A stretch of 64,000 bases of DNA, taken from the NCBI RefSeq assembly GCF_015160875.1, contig NZ_CP063374.1, positions 2,790,001-2,854,000 of the forward strand, read 5' to 3'. The notes beneath the pieces were generated by a model. The model had not been told where the DNA came from. It ran no database searches and saw nothing but the letters and a program-made list of their open reading frames with translations. Below, in pieces: positions 48,059-57,967 of the stretch. The position numbers were made by a program, and so were the translations under genes. Source of the stretch: Streptomyces chromofuscus. GTDB lineage: Bacteria > Actinomycetota > Actinomycetes > Streptomycetales > Streptomycetaceae. Numbering within the stretch: the first letter of the stretch is position 1; each line of letters begins with the position of its first letter.

Positions 48059-48455
48059 AACTGATCACACCCTCGGTCGGTCCGCTCTCCCGGCCGGGGG
48101 ACACGAGCCCGCACACCCCCGCCAGAACCATCGTGCCACCAACAGGCCCGCCGTATGCGGCGCGTGACGTAACGCCGACCACACCCGCGCCGCACCCCGG
48201 CGTGTTCGGCCGGGTTCCGCACGCCCACCGCGTGCGCTTCGCAGGGGAATTGACGGTCAGTCGCCTCGGGAATTCGACGCGATCGTTTCCACACCCACAC
48301 ATCGACGCACACAACCTGCATGCCGGTATTTCCAATTGCCCGTTTTCTCGGCTTTCCGAGGTTTCTCGCTATCCAAAGCGAGATGGTGGACAGCTGAACG
48401 CGGAATGACGAGGAGGGTTTTACGACAGGCCGCAGCCGGGGCTAGGGTGCCGCAG
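48059..48455. other. Divergent intergenic region
   Basis: About 400 bp without a supported gene between the small membrane protein and the acyltransferase. It must hold both promoters. The stretch 48241-48400 is AT-richer than its surroundings, as usual for promoters. No hairpin or clear box was found. Confidence 0.4.
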
Positions 48456-49553
48456 ATGTCTCAGGCACAGGTCAAGCAGCGCGATGCCTTCTTCGACAAC
48501 GCCAAGTACCTGGCGATCGTCCTGGTGGCGGTGGCGCACTCGTGGGAGCCGTTGAAGGGGGACAGCCGGATCCTGGAGAGCGTGTACAGAGTCGTGTACG
48601 CGTTCCACATGCCGGCTTTCATCGTCATCTCCGGCTACTTCTCACGCAGTTTCGACATGCGTCCCGACCGGCTGAAGCGACTGATCACCGGCGTCGCGGT
48701 GCCGTACATCGTCTTCGAGACCGCTTATCCGCTCTTCACGCGTGTCGTCGCCGATGATCCGAGCCAGGAGATCAGTCTGCTGGACCCCTGGTATCTGACC
48801 TGGTTCCTGTGCGCGCTGTTCATCTGGCGACTCACCACCCCCGTCTGGAAACTGGTGCGTCGGCCGCTGCCTGTCGCGCTCGCCGTCGCCATGCTGGCGT
48901 CCGTCTCGCCGCAGATCGGGGACGACCTGGACCTTCAGCGGGTGCTGCAGTTCCTGCCGTACTTCGTGCTGGGCCTGTGCATGAAACCGGAGCACTTCCA
49001 CCTGGTGCGCCGGCGGTCGGTGCGGATCCTGGCGGTGCCCGTGTGCGCGGCCGCGTCGGCGTTCGGCTGGTGGACGGTGCCGCGCATGGACACCGCGTGG
49101 TTCTTCCACCGGGACGCCGCGCAGCAGCTGGGCGCGCCCTGGTGGGCCGGGCCGGTGATGGTGCTCGCGATGTTCGGCTGCTCGCTGCTGCTGACCGCCT
49201 GCTTCTTCGCCTGGGTGCCCGGCCGGCACGCGTGGTTCACCGCACTGGGCGCGGGCACCCTGTACGGCTATCTGCTGCACGGCTTCCTGGTGAAGGCCGG
49301 TGACTACCGCGGCTGGTTCGAGCAGGACTGGCTGCACCGGCCGCTCGGCCAGGTCCTCGTGAGCGGCCTCGCGGCCGTCGCCGTCACGCTGCTGTGCACC
49401 AAGCCCGTACAGCGGGTGTTCCGGTTCGCGGTGGAGCCGAAGATGGCGTGGGCGTTCCGGCAGGACGCGGCCCAGGGGGCGCGGGAGCGGGAGCGCGGGA
49501 AGACGACCGGGCGGGCCCCGGAGAGGGCCGCGGAGAAGGCCTCGGTGGGCTGA
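48456..49553 (+). CDS. Acyltransferase family membrane protein (acyltransferase 3-like)
   Basis: 365 residues from ATG 48456. It starts RDAFFDNAKYLAIVLVAVAH, with the conserved H (AHSW) near residue 27 and the R/HMPAFIVISGYF motif near 50 that mark Acyl_transf_3 proteins; about ten hydrophobic segments follow, ending near TVAVTLLCTKPV. Family members move acyl groups to sugars or lipids on the cell surface. The C-terminus has a basic Arg/Lys/Glu tail. In-frame starts at 48336 and 48405 exist; 48456 is chosen because AGGGTG precedes it at about 6-11 bases and the family similarity begins there. Confidence 0.8.
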   Translation: MSQAQVKQRDAFFDNAKYLAIVLVAVAHSWEPLKGDSRILESVYRVVYAFHMPAFIVISGYFSRSFDMRPDRLKRLITGVAVPYIVFETAYPLFTRVVADDPSQEISLLDPWYLTWFLCALFIWRLTTPVWKLVRRPLPVALAVAMLASVSPQIGDDLDLQRVLQFLPYFVLGLCMKPEHFHLVRRRSVRILAVPVCAAASAFGWWTVPRMDTAWFFHRDAAQQLGAPWWAGPVMVLAMFGCSLLLTACFFAWVPGRHAWFTALGAGTLYGYLLHGFLVKAGDYRGWFEQDWLHRPLGQVLVSGLAAVAVTLLCTKPVQRVFRFAVEPKMAWAFRQDAAQGARERERGKTTGRAPERAAEKASVG

Positions 49554-49604
49554 CCGCGCCTTCCGGGTGGCGCGGACTGCTCTCGCGCGGGTGTGGGCCG
49601 TCCG

Positions 49605-49652
49605 TGGTCTCTCGCGCCCACGCGGCGGGGCCGCACTTCGATACGGCCCCGC
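49605..49652. repeat. Dispersed Streptomyces intergenic repeat, copy 2
   Basis: Second copy of the element at 38901-38955, here between the converging acyltransferase and eccC genes. The core cgcggcggggccgcacttcg differs at two positions from copy 1. Confidence 0.7.
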
Positions 49653-49664
49653 CACACGGGGGAG

Positions 49665-52600
49665 TCAGTCCCCCTTGAGGTGTCTCATCAGGCGCTCGAA
49701 GTCCTGCCAGCCGGACAGGTCCGACGGGTCGCCCGGCAGCGGGTAGTACAGCGCCGGGCGGGTGCGCGGGCCGAGTTCGCGCGGGGGCTCGGACAGCGGG
49801 GTGCGCCGGGCCCGGTCGCCGGGCATCGTGCGGACCTCCTCGGCGCCCAGCACGAACGCGTACGGCACGCCCGGGCCCTCGAAGCGGGGCGGTACGGACA
49901 GGTCGCGGCGGGCCCGGCGGATCTGGACCAGCATCGACTGCAGGTCGTGCCTGGTGGCGAGGGCCTCCGCCGCGGCGGGCACGGCGTCGGCCGGTACCTC
50001 CTCGCCGGGGCCGTAGCCGAACGCCAGGGTGACGTCCTCCTCCACGCCCGCCTTGGTCCGGGTGATGCGCACCGTCGCGAGCCCGGGGCGTTCGGGAGTG
50101 CCGACGACCACCAGCCAGGTCGCCTCGGGAGTGCGCTCGTGGGCCACGTCGGTCAGCTGCCGCAGCGACCAGGGCAGGTTGGCGGGCTCCTCGGTGCCCC
50201 AGCCGGCCGGCGGGTCCCCGGTGATCTCCCGCCAGACGGCCTCCACGGCGCCGCCGAGCACGAGGCGGTCGTCTGCCGGGTGGACGGTGCGGAAGGAGAG
50301 CGCGAGCTGGCGTTCGCCGGTGTCGGCGATGTTCTCGCCGAAGGTGCGGGCGGCCGGGGTGCGCGGGTCCTCCGGGGTCGCCTCCGGGGACTCCACGGTC
50401 ACGAAGAGGCCGTTGTCCCAGCGCAGGACGGCGCCGGACAGGCCGTCGTAGTAGCCGTCCCGCTCGTCCTGCACGACCCAGCGCGAGGGCCAGCCCGGCA
50501 GGGCGTTGCGGACGGCCGGGGACATGCGGGTGCCCGCCGGGGTGACGATCTGCAGGCCGCGTTCGGCCGCCGCTGCGGCGCGGAAGGCGTCCGCGAGCCA
50601 GGCGGTCATCGCGACGACCGGGCGGTCCTGGATGACGACGGCGACCTTGTCGGTGAGGACGTCGACGGCGGGCTGGGCGGCGGCCGGGGCGGGCACGACG
50701 CTGACGCCGTCCGTCCTGACCACGGCCATCGAGCGCGCGGCCTCGCGCGGCCAGGCGGTGCCGCCGACGAGCGTGGCCAGCCGGGCGGCGAACGTCCCGG
50801 CGAGTTCCTCGGCCTCCTTCACGCCGGTGGTGGCGCGGGCCTCGGTCCACCAGTACGGCGTCTGCGGCTCGCGCGCTCCGAGCAACCGCTGGGCCTCGCC
50901 GCGGACCTGCACGAGCAGCGGGGCCTCGATGGAGACGAGGGGGCGGCCCTGTTCGTCGCACAGCCGCACCACGGCTCCGTCGCCCTCGGCGCCCACCAGC
51001 TTGTCGGGGCCGCCGGAGAGCAGGCCCGCGAGCACGCTCAGCGGGTCGGGCATCTTCTTGGTGAGGGCGATGACGTCCTTGGTCATGGGTTCGCCGGCCA
51101 TCACCAGCGCCGTCGCACCCGACTCGCGCAGGCTCTGCAGCAGCGGCTCGTACAGGCCGCGGGAGGCGCCCGCGACGCGTCGGGTCAGGACGAAGTGCAG
51201 GCCGATGTCGACGGCGGAGGGGATGTACGGCACGAAGGGCGCGAGCGGCTGCTGGCCCGCGGTGGTCAGAACGTCGTAGTCGTCGACCAGGATCACGATG
51301 CGCGGGCCGGAGAAGCTGCCCGGCTCCAGGTCCTCGCCGTCGGCGCCCTCGTCGGGCAGCCGCTTCTCCAGCTCCGAGGCGATCCCGGCGGCGAGGCCGG
51401 CGCACAGCTTGGCGTTGTAGGCGTAGCCGCCCCGGTACTCCTCGGGGACGGCGCCGCGCAGTCCGCGGCGCGGGTCGAAGACGCCGAAGACGAGCTCGTC
51501 GTCGCCGTAGCGCTCGATCAGACCCTGGACGATCACCTTGAGCAGGTTGGTCTTGCCGCACTCGCTGTCGCCCATGATCAGCATGTGCTGGTCGTGCCGG
51601 AACAGGTCGAGCAGGACCGGGGCGAGCTGGGTCTGGTCCAGGCCGATGGGGACGCGGCGCGGTTCGGCGGCCGGCGTCGGCAGCTGCCGCGGCTCCAGGA
51701 CGTGCGGCAGCACCCGCACCGGCTGGGCGACGTCACCGGTCCAGGTGGCCCGGACCGTGCGGGCGGTGCGCTCCAGGACCGCCCCGAGGTCGGCGGTGTC
51801 GGCGACGCCGTCGGTGCGGGGCAGCGCGACCTGCGCGAACAGCTTGCCGTCGGTGAGGACGCGGCCCTTCTCCTCCGGCGAGAGGGTCTGGGCGAGCTTG
51901 CGGTCGATGCTGGACTCGCTCGGGTCGTTCAGGCGCAGCTCGACGCGGGTGCCGAACTGGGACTGGGTGGCGATGCGCACGTCGTTCCAGCGCAGCATGC
52001 CCGCGACGACGTGGATGCCGTAGCCGCTGCCGCGCTTGAGGATGTCCGCGACCGCGTCGTCCAGTTCCTCGAAGTCGTCGCGCAGCGCGCCGAAGCCGTC
52101 GATGAGCAGCACGATCTCCGTGGAGGCCAGCTCGGTGACGCGGCCCGCGGCGCGCAGGGTGCGCAGCTGTTCCAGCGAGTCGATCGAGTGGATGCGGAAG
52201 AGCTCCTCGCGCTGGTCGAGCATGGCCCGCACCGAGTCGATCGTGCGCGCGGCCCGTTCCCGGTCGGCGCGGCCGGCGACGCCGCCGACGTGCGGCAGTC
52301 CGGACAGCGCCTGGAGGCCGCCGCCGACCAGGTCGAGGCCGTAGATCCCCACCTCCTGCGGGGTGTGCGTCAGCGACAGGGACAGGGCGAGGCTGCGCAG
52401 CAGGGTCGTCTTGCCGGACTGCGGGCCACCGATGACGGCCGCGTGGCCGCCGGCCAGGGTCAGGTCCAGGTACCACTGGCCCTGCCACTGCTTGGTGGGG
52501 TCGTCGAGGACGCCGAGCGGCACCCGCAGCGGGCCGCTCCGCTTGGCCAGTTGCATGCCGCGCGGCCCGACCTCCACGGGGCCGGCGACCTTGTCCAGGG

Positions 52601-54947
52601 CGACGGCGGCGGGCAGCGGGGGCAGCCAGATCTGCCGCACCGGGCGGGCGCCGAAGCCCTCGATCTGCTCGATCATCACGCCCATCTCGGTGGGCCCGGT
52701 CTCGCGGCGCCGCATCTTCGGCTGCTCCTCGCTCGCCGCGCCCGAGTCCTCGCCGAGCGTGTTGTACGCCTCGTAGGGCAGGGCCAGCGGGCCGGTTTCC
52801 TCGGTGTCGCGCTGCACGGGGCCGCTGTAGGCGCCGGAGACGTAGCTCGCCTTGAACCGCTCGTAGTGGCTGGTGTCGACCTTGAGGTAGCCGAAGCCGG
52901 GCAGCGGCGGCAGGTGGAAGGCGTCCGTGGTGTCCAGCACGGTCCGGGACTCGTCGGCGGAGAAGGTGCGCAGGCCCAGCCGGTACGACAGGTAGGTGTC
53001 CAGGCCCTTGAGCTTGCCGCCCTCGATGCGCTGGCTGGACAGCAGCAGGTGCACGCCGATGGACCGGCCGATGCGGCCGATGGACAGGAACAGGTCGATG
53101 AAGTCCGGCTTGGCGGTGAGGAGTTCGCCGAACTCGTCGATCACCACGAACAGGTGCGGCAGCGGCTCCAGGTCGGGGCGCTTCTCGGCGCGCAGCGCGG
53201 CGTAGTGGCCGATGTCGGCGACGTTGCCGGCGCTCTTGAGCACCTGCTGGCGGCGCTTGACCTCGCCGGCCAGGGAGGAGTGCACGCGTTCGACCAGGCC
53301 CGCCTGGTTCTCCAGGTTGGTGATCACACCGGCGACGTGCGGCAGGTCGGCGAACGGGGCGAAGGTGGCGCCGCCCTTGTAGTCGACGAGGACCAGGGCG
53401 AGGTCCTCCGGCGGGTGGGTGGCGACCAGGGCGAGGACGAGGGTGCGCAGCAGCTCGGACTTGCCGGAGCCGGTGGCGCCGACGCACAGGCCGTGCGGGC
53501 CCATGCCGAGTTCGGAGGACTCCTTCAGGTCGAGCAGGACGGGCTCGCGGGAGTCGCTGACGCCGATCGGCACGCGCAGGAACGCCCGCTCACCGCGCGG
53601 CGCCCACAGCCGGTCCAGCTCGAGGCGGGCGACGTCGTCGATGCCGAGCATCTCGGCGAAGTCGACGGGGCCGGTCAGCGGAGCGTCGGCGCCCATGGAG
53701 TCGGCGGACAGCCTGAGCGGGGCCAGCATGCGGGCGAGGCCCTCGGCGAAGGCGGTGCCGACCTCGTCGACGGTGCCGTGGGCGCTGATCGGCTCGCTCT
53801 CGCGCAGGTCCTCGATGACGACGCGCTCGCCGTCGACGGTGATGCGCACGCCGACGCTGCCCGGTTCCTGCACCCGCTCGTCGAGCAGGTGGAGCACGCT
53901 GACGCCCATGTCACGCAGGCCGACCGCGTCGTCGGGGCGCGGCAGGTCCACGGCGTCGTCGCCGTGCGCGTCGGCGACGACGATCAGCCGGGAGCTCATG
54001 GCGAGGGCGTCCCGGCCGGACAGGCCGCGCCGCACCTCGGCCGCGTAGGAGGCGCGGCGGCGCAGCTCGGGGCCTGCTTGCCGGGCCAGTTGGGGCATGG
54101 AGGGGGCGATGCGGCGGGCGGCGACGGGCCCGTCGAACTGCTCGCCGTCGAGCAGGTGGGGCAGCCACTTGGCCCACTCCCAGTCGGCGACCCGGTCGCC
54201 GGGCGCGGCCAGCGCCATCGCCACGTCGTCGGGGGCGTGGGTGGCGGCGGCCTGCACCAGCAGGGCGCGGGCGACGCGGAGGGTGTCCTCGCGGCGGCCG
54301 ATGACGCTGACGTTGCCGACCCGGTCCAGCGGGACGGTGAGCGGCAGTTCGGTGCCGGTGCCGAAGCGGGCGACCAGCGCGGAGGCCTCGTTCAGCATGA
54401 ACTGGTCGGGCGGGGTGAGCACGGAGGAGCCCTGATCGCCGACCTTCAGGTCACGGACCGGCATCTCGCCGGTGCCGACGCGCACCCGCAGGAAGTCGCC
54501 GTCCATGCGGCGCCGCTCCCACAGCCGGGCGGGGTCGCGCACGATGTCGTAGAGCGCGTCCGGCGGCGGGTTGAGCACCTGGGCGCGTTCCCGGCGCTCG
54601 CGTTCCTCCGTCGACAGTTCCTCGCGCAGGTCCTCCAGATAGGCGAGATAGGCCTCCCGCTGGGTGCGGCGGGTGCGCTGGGCCTTGCCGCGCTGGGAGA
54701 AGACCAGGATCAGTGAGCCGACGATGGTGACGACGAGGATGATCGCGCCCAGCGCCGCGAACTGGCTGTTGCGCACGACCGTCATCATCACGACGGACGA
54801 CATCACACCGGCGACGGGCAGCAGCGAGGTCGCGACCGAACCCGTCTTGCCGTCGGGCAGGTTGGGCGGGGCCTCGATGGTGCGCGGCGCGGGGGCGGCC
54901 GGGGGACGGGTGGTCCGGGCCGGGCGGTGGATCAGTCGGGTGCTCAT
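49665..54947 (-). CDS. eccC: EccC-type ESX ATPase fused to a DUF6177 protein
   Basis: 1760 residues in one frame. The EccC part has two membrane helices at about 40-80, a DUF-like linker, and three FtsK-type P loops: GATGSGKSE (~487), GGPQSGKTT (~840) and GDSECGKTN (~1125), with Walker B FVVIDEFGE and IVILVDDYDVLT. EccC reads and drives out ESX substrates. At residue ~1288 the EccC sequence (LLQSLRESGATALVMAGEP) passes directly into MTKDVIALTKKMPDPLSVLA, the typical first residues of the separate DUF6177 proteins of Streptomyces ESX loci; this 473-residue part (49665-51086) looks full length. About 35 final residues of normal EccC, including the PPGRG-type end, are missing. ATG 54947 has AAGGACG upstream. 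Confidence 0.88.
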   Translation of the reverse strand: MSTRLIHRPARTTRPPAAPAPRTIEAPPNLPDGKTGSVATSLLPVAGVMSSVVMMTVVRNSQFAALGAIILVVTIVGSLILVFSQRGKAQRTRRTQREAYLAYLEDLREELSTEERERRERAQVLNPPPDALYDIVRDPARLWERRRMDGDFLRVRVGTGEMPVRDLKVGDQGSSVLTPPDQFMLNEASALVARFGTGTELPLTVPLDRVGNVSVIGRREDTLRVARALLVQAAATHAPDDVAMALAAPGDRVADWEWAKWLPHLLDGEQFDGPVAARRIAPSMPQLARQAGPELRRRASYAAEVRRGLSGRDALAMSSRLIVVADAHGDDAVDLPRPDDAVGLRDMGVSVLHLLDERVQEPGSVGVRITVDGERVVIEDLRESEPISAHGTVDEVGTAFAEGLARMLAPLRLSADSMGADAPLTGPVDFAEMLGIDDVARLELDRLWAPRGERAFLRVPIGVSDSREPVLLDLKESSELGMGPHGLCVGATGSGKSELLRTLVLALVATHPPEDLALVLVDYKGGATFAPFADLPHVAGVITNLENQAGLVERVHSSLAGEVKRRQQVLKSAGNVADIGHYAALRAEKRPDLEPLPHLFVVIDEFGELLTAKPDFIDLFLSIGRIGRSIGVHLLLSSQRIEGGKLKGLDTYLSYRLGLRTFSADESRTVLDTTDAFHLPPLPGFGYLKVDTSHYERFKASYVSGAYSGPVQRDTEETGPLALPYEAYNTLGEDSGAASEEQPKMRRRETGPTEMGVMIEQIEGFGARPVRQIWLPPLPAAVALDKVAGPVEVGPRGMQLAKRSGPLRVPLGVLDDPTKQWQGQWYLDLTLAGGHAAVIGGPQSGKTTLLRSLALSLSLTHTPQEVGIYGLDLVGGGLQALSGLPHVGGVAGRADRERAARTIDSVRAMLDQREELFRIHSIDSLEQLRTLRAAGRVTELASTEIVLLIDGFGALRDDFEELDDAVADILKRGSGYGIHVVAGMLRWNDVRIATQSQFGTRVELRLNDPSESSIDRKLAQTLSPEEKGRVLTDGKLFAQVALPRTDGVADTADLGAVLERTARTVRATWTGDVAQPVRVLPHVLEPRQLPTPAAEPRRVPIGLDQTQLAPVLLDLFRHDQHMLIMGDSECGKTNLLKVIVQGLIERYGDDELVFGVFDPRRGLRGAVPEEYRGGYAYNAKLCAGLAAGIASELEKRLPDEGADGEDLEPGSFSGPRIVILVDDYDVLTTAGQQPLAPFVPYIPSAVDIGLHFVLTRRVAGASRGLYEPLLQSLRESGATALVMAGEPMTKDVIALTKKMPDPLSVLAGLLSGGPDKLVGAEGDGAVVRLCDEQGRPLVSIEAPLLVQVRGEAQRLLGAREPQTPYWWTEARATTGVKEAEELAGTFAARLATLVGGTAWPREAARSMAVVRTDGVSVVPAPAAAQPAVDVLTDKVAVVIQDRPVVAMTAWLADAFRAAAAAERGLQIVTPAGTRMSPAVRNALPGWPSRWVVQDERDGYYDGLSGAVLRWDNGLFVTVESPEATPEDPRTPAARTFGENIADTGERQLALSFRTVHPADDRLVLGGAVEAVWREITGDPPAGWGTEEPANLPWSLRQLTDVAHERTPEATWLVVVGTPERPGLATVRITRTKAGVEEDVTLAFGYGPGEEVPADAVPAAAEALATRHDLQSMLVQIRRARRDLSVPPRFEGPGVPYAFVLGAEEVRTMPGDRARRTPLSEPPRELGPRTRPALYYPLPGDPSDLSGWQDFERLMRHLKGD

Positions 54948-54981
54948 CGTCCTTGCCTCTGGGGGTTCCCTTCCGGGGAGC

Positions 54982-56445
54982 TCAACGGCGCCGCTGGGAC
55001 AGCTGGAAGACCTCCGCGGCCAAGCCCGCGGCGGCCTGCCGGGTGGGCCGCGCGAGCAGGTCGGTGCGGATGGTGCCGCCGGCCGCGAGATGCCGGTCGT
55101 ACGGCAGGATGCGCACGCTCGCGCCGGTCGCCTTCAGCGGCTCGGCGGCCTTGGCGAGGTCGACGCCGGTGTGCGGGACCGTCTCGGTGAGCACGACGAC
55201 CGTCGACGTCGTGATGTCGCGGGGCAGTCCGCGCATCCACTGGAGCACCGCGTGCGTGCTGGCGACGCCCTCCAGCGTGGCGGGCACGGTCAGCACCCGC
55301 GCCTGGGCGGCGGACAGCGCGGTACGGGCCACCTCGGCGGGCAGCGTCTCGCAGTCGACGACGGTCACCCCGAAGTAGCGGCGCAGCGACACCATCACGC
55401 GCTCGTAGGCCTTGGTGTCGAGCATGGCGCCGACCTGGCCCTGGCTGCCGGGCAACAGCCAGGCGTTGTCCGGCAGTTGGACCAGGTAGCCGGTGACGTC
55501 GAGCAGCGACATCTGCGGCTCGACGACGTCGGCGAGGTCGCCGGTGGTCCAGCGCAGGTTCTCCGCGCCGAGCCGCAGCGGCAGCGAGCCGAGCGCCGGG
55601 TCGGCCTCGACGACCAGGACCGGGTCCTGCCGGTAGTGGGCGTAGGCGGTGCCGAGCAGGGCGGCGACCGTCGTCTTGCCGGAGCCGCCGCGGATGGACG
55701 TCACCGCGATCTGCCGGCCGGTGGTGACGGCCTGCTGCAGCACCTCGGCGGTGGCGGTGGTCTCGGCGACCTCGCGGGCGGCCGAGGAGGAGACGGTGCG
55801 GCGTACGGCGCGCAGGGCACGGGCGGCGAACGGCTCGCCGCGGCGCGGCTTGAGCCCGGCGTCCGCGATCCGCTTGTCGACGGCCGGCCGGGAGTCGGGG
55901 GTGGTGCGGGAGGCGGGGGCGCGGCGGGCCGGGGCGGGCCGGGGCGTGGGCGCCGCCTGCTGCTGGGGGTGGGCGGGCGCCTGGGCCGGGTTCTGCTCGG
56001 CGTGGGGCTGGGGCTGGGCGGCTTGGGGCCGGCCCGGGTCGGCGTACGCCTGCTGGGGGTGGCCGTAGGGGGCTTGCTGCTGGGGGTGGCCGTAAGGGGT
56101 CTGCTGCTGCGGCGGGTAGCCGTAGGCAGCCGCGGGGCCGGGGCCGGACGGTTGGGCCTGCGGGTAGCCGTACGCCGGGTCCGGGCCGTGCTGCGGTGCC
56201 GGCCGGCCCGCGTGCTGCTGCGGCGGCTGGTGTCCCTGCGGCTGCTGCTGTTCCTGCTGTGGCTGCGGCTGCTGGTGTCCCTGCTGCGGCTGTGGCTGCG
56301 CCTGTTCCGGCACGCCGGACCGTTCCCCGGGCTGTTCCCCGGACCGTTCCCCGGGCTGGGCGCCCGGCTGTGCGGCACGCTGTCCGGCCGCGCCGGCCCT
56401 CAGGTCGCGCAGCACGTCGCCCTGCCAGTTGTCCCCGCTCGGCAT
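54982..56445 (-). CDS. MinD/ParA-like ATPase of the ESX operon
   Basis: 487 residues from ATG 56445 (AAAGGGCGAC upstream). The first ~190 residues are disordered and built of Gln/Pro/His/Gly/Tyr repeats (QPQQGHQQPQPQQEQQQPQG, YGHPQQQAPYGHPQQ). The C-terminal half is a MinD-like ATPase with the deviant P loop SIRGGSGKTTVAA near 250 and a VVDCETLPAEVARTALSA strand. The architecture, disordered tail plus MinD-like domain, equals EspI/SCO5717-type proteins of ESX loci. Its role is probably energy-state or assembly control of EccC, by analogy. It lies 34 bp before eccC. Confidence 0.85.
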   Translation of the reverse strand: MPSGDNWQGDVLRDLRAGAAGQRAAQPGAQPGERSGEQPGERSGVPEQAQPQPQQGHQQPQPQQEQQQPQGHQPPQQHAGRPAPQHGPDPAYGYPQAQPSGPGPAAAYGYPPQQQTPYGHPQQQAPYGHPQQAYADPGRPQAAQPQPHAEQNPAQAPAHPQQQAAPTPRPAPARRAPASRTTPDSRPAVDKRIADAGLKPRRGEPFAARALRAVRRTVSSSAAREVAETTATAEVLQQAVTTGRQIAVTSIRGGSGKTTVAALLGTAYAHYRQDPVLVVEADPALGSLPLRLGAENLRWTTGDLADVVEPQMSLLDVTGYLVQLPDNAWLLPGSQGQVGAMLDTKAYERVMVSLRRYFGVTVVDCETLPAEVARTALSAAQARVLTVPATLEGVASTHAVLQWMRGLPRDITTSTVVVLTETVPHTGVDLAKAAEPLKATGASVRILPYDRHLAAGGTIRTDLLARPTRQAAAGLAAEVFQLSQRRR

Positions 56446-56535
56446 GTCGCCCTTTCTCTCCCGCTTCTCTCCCGCCACGCTCCTGCCTCGTCGTCCCGCC
56501 CGGAGCGACGCGCGTCGGCGTCCGTATTCGAAGCC

Positions 56536-57891
56536 TCAGAACTTGTTGAGCAGTTGCCCGTAGATGCCGAACACCCCGACGGCGAGCGGGAAGAGCCCGA
56601 TCACTCCGAGGGACTCGATCAGGTCGGCCAGCCGGCGCAGCCGCACCCGGACGTGCTCCGGCGGCTCGATCGCGAGGACCAGCAGCGGCAGCAGCGCGGC
56701 GACGGCCAGCAGGACCAGCGCGCCGACCCCGCCGGCGTGGTCCAGCCACAGCACCGCGAGCCGTACGAGGAGCAGGGCCGCCGCCCCGAACAGCGCCACG
56801 ACCTCGGCGACCAGCGGGAAGGCCCGCGCCCGGGACAGCAGGACGACCGCGGTGAGCGAGGCCAGCACCACCGACCACCAGGCCGGATTCTCCCCCGTGA
56901 TCAGCAGCCAGCCGCCGGCGGCGGCCGAGGCGGCGGTGACCACGGTGGCGAGGGCGAGGCCTCGGTGGGTGGCGGCGAGCGCGTTGCCGACCTCGTGCCG
57001 GCTCACCGAAGTGCCCGACGAGCGCCGGTCGTCGAGCCCGGTGAGACCCGAGGCCATCAGCGCGAAACGCGGCAACAGCCCGAGCAGCACCACGGAGAGG
57101 ACCGCCATCACGGCGCCGAGCCGCTCCGGCCGGTCCTGCACGGCGGCGACGGCCTCCCACACCACGGTGACGACGGCGAGCGACCCGGCCCCGACGAGTC
57201 CGCCGCGGCCGAGTGGTGAGAAGAAGGCGAGCAGCACGAGGGTGAGCACCAACGCGGCGACGACACCGGCCAGCCGGGCGGTGCCGGACCAGTCGTAGGC
57301 GTCGGCCGCGGTCCACGCGGCGAGCACGCCGAGGCCGCCGGAGGCGAGCAGGGTCGCGGTGGCGAGGCCGAGGTTGCCGCCGCCGGTCTTCGCCACGACG
57401 GCGCCGGCGATCAGGAAGACGAGGGTCGCGGCCAGCAGCGCGGTCGCGACGGACTCCAGCGCGAACTCCCGCCGGGCCAGTACGGCCGCCGCGACGGCGA
57501 AGCCGAAGGTGGCGACGCCGGCGCTGATCCGGCGCGCGGCCGGACGCCAGCGCCAGGCGTGCAGATCGAGGTCGTCGGCGACCTGGTCGGTGACGTCGTG
57601 CACGACGGGCGCGGGCGGCGCGGCGTGGGCGCGCACCAGGCGCAGTACGGCGCCGTCGGGCACCTCCGCCGACGACAGCGTGGCCTCGTGCGGGAGAACT
57701 GAGCCGTCGGTGCTGATGAGTTGCCGGGTGGTCGGCCGGGTGGCGGCGCGGTCGTCCAGCAACTGCAGTATGTCGGGGAGCAGCTGGCCGATCGGCGTGT
57801 CCGAGGGCAGGACGATGTCGGCGCGCCGGCGCTCACCGACCAGGGTGACACGGCTCAGTTGAGTCCGGGACGTCGTTGATGTGCTCACCAC
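56536..57891 (-). CDS. eccD: ESX membrane channel protein EccD
   Basis: 451 residues (GTG 57891; GTG 57888 adjacent). An N-terminal ubiquitin-like domain (VTLVGERRRADIVLPSDTPI through AVLRLVRA, ~14-88) is followed by about eleven membrane segments, for example AALVLTLVLLAFFSPLG and WWSVVLASLTAVVLLS. This is the standard EccD layout, which builds the inner-membrane pore of type VII secretion. It is 90 bp upstream of the MinD-like gene. EccB, EccE and mycosin are not in the window and may lie beyond 64000 or be missing. Confidence 0.92.
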   Translation of the reverse strand: MVSTSTTSRTQLSRVTLVGERRRADIVLPSDTPIGQLLPDILQLLDDRAATRPTTRQLISTDGSVLPHEATLSSAEVPDGAVLRLVRAHAAPPAPVVHDVTDQVADDLDLHAWRWRPAARRISAGVATFGFAVAAAVLARREFALESVATALLAATLVFLIAGAVVAKTGGGNLGLATATLLASGGLGVLAAWTAADAYDWSGTARLAGVVAALVLTLVLLAFFSPLGRGGLVGAGSLAVVTVVWEAVAAVQDRPERLGAVMAVLSVVLLGLLPRFALMASGLTGLDDRRSSGTSVSRHEVGNALAATHRGLALATVVTAASAAAGGWLLITGENPAWWSVVLASLTAVVLLSRARAFPLVAEVVALFGAAALLLVRLAVLWLDHAGGVGALVLLAVAALLPLLVLAIEPPEHVRVRLRRLADLIESLGVIGLFPLAVGVFGIYGQLLNKF

Positions 57892-57967
57892 TCACCGGAA
57901 CCTATCATCGCGTCGTTCCGGCGCTCGGCGCCGGGCGACGTGCTCACGTCAGTCACGCACACCGCGT

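Noticed and set aside
49593..54716. Plus-strand open frame of 1707 codons opposite eccC
   Set aside because: Long antisense frames are usual in GC-rich DNA; the composition is low-complexity Val/Gly/Arg and no domain is seen, while the minus strand has three P loops.
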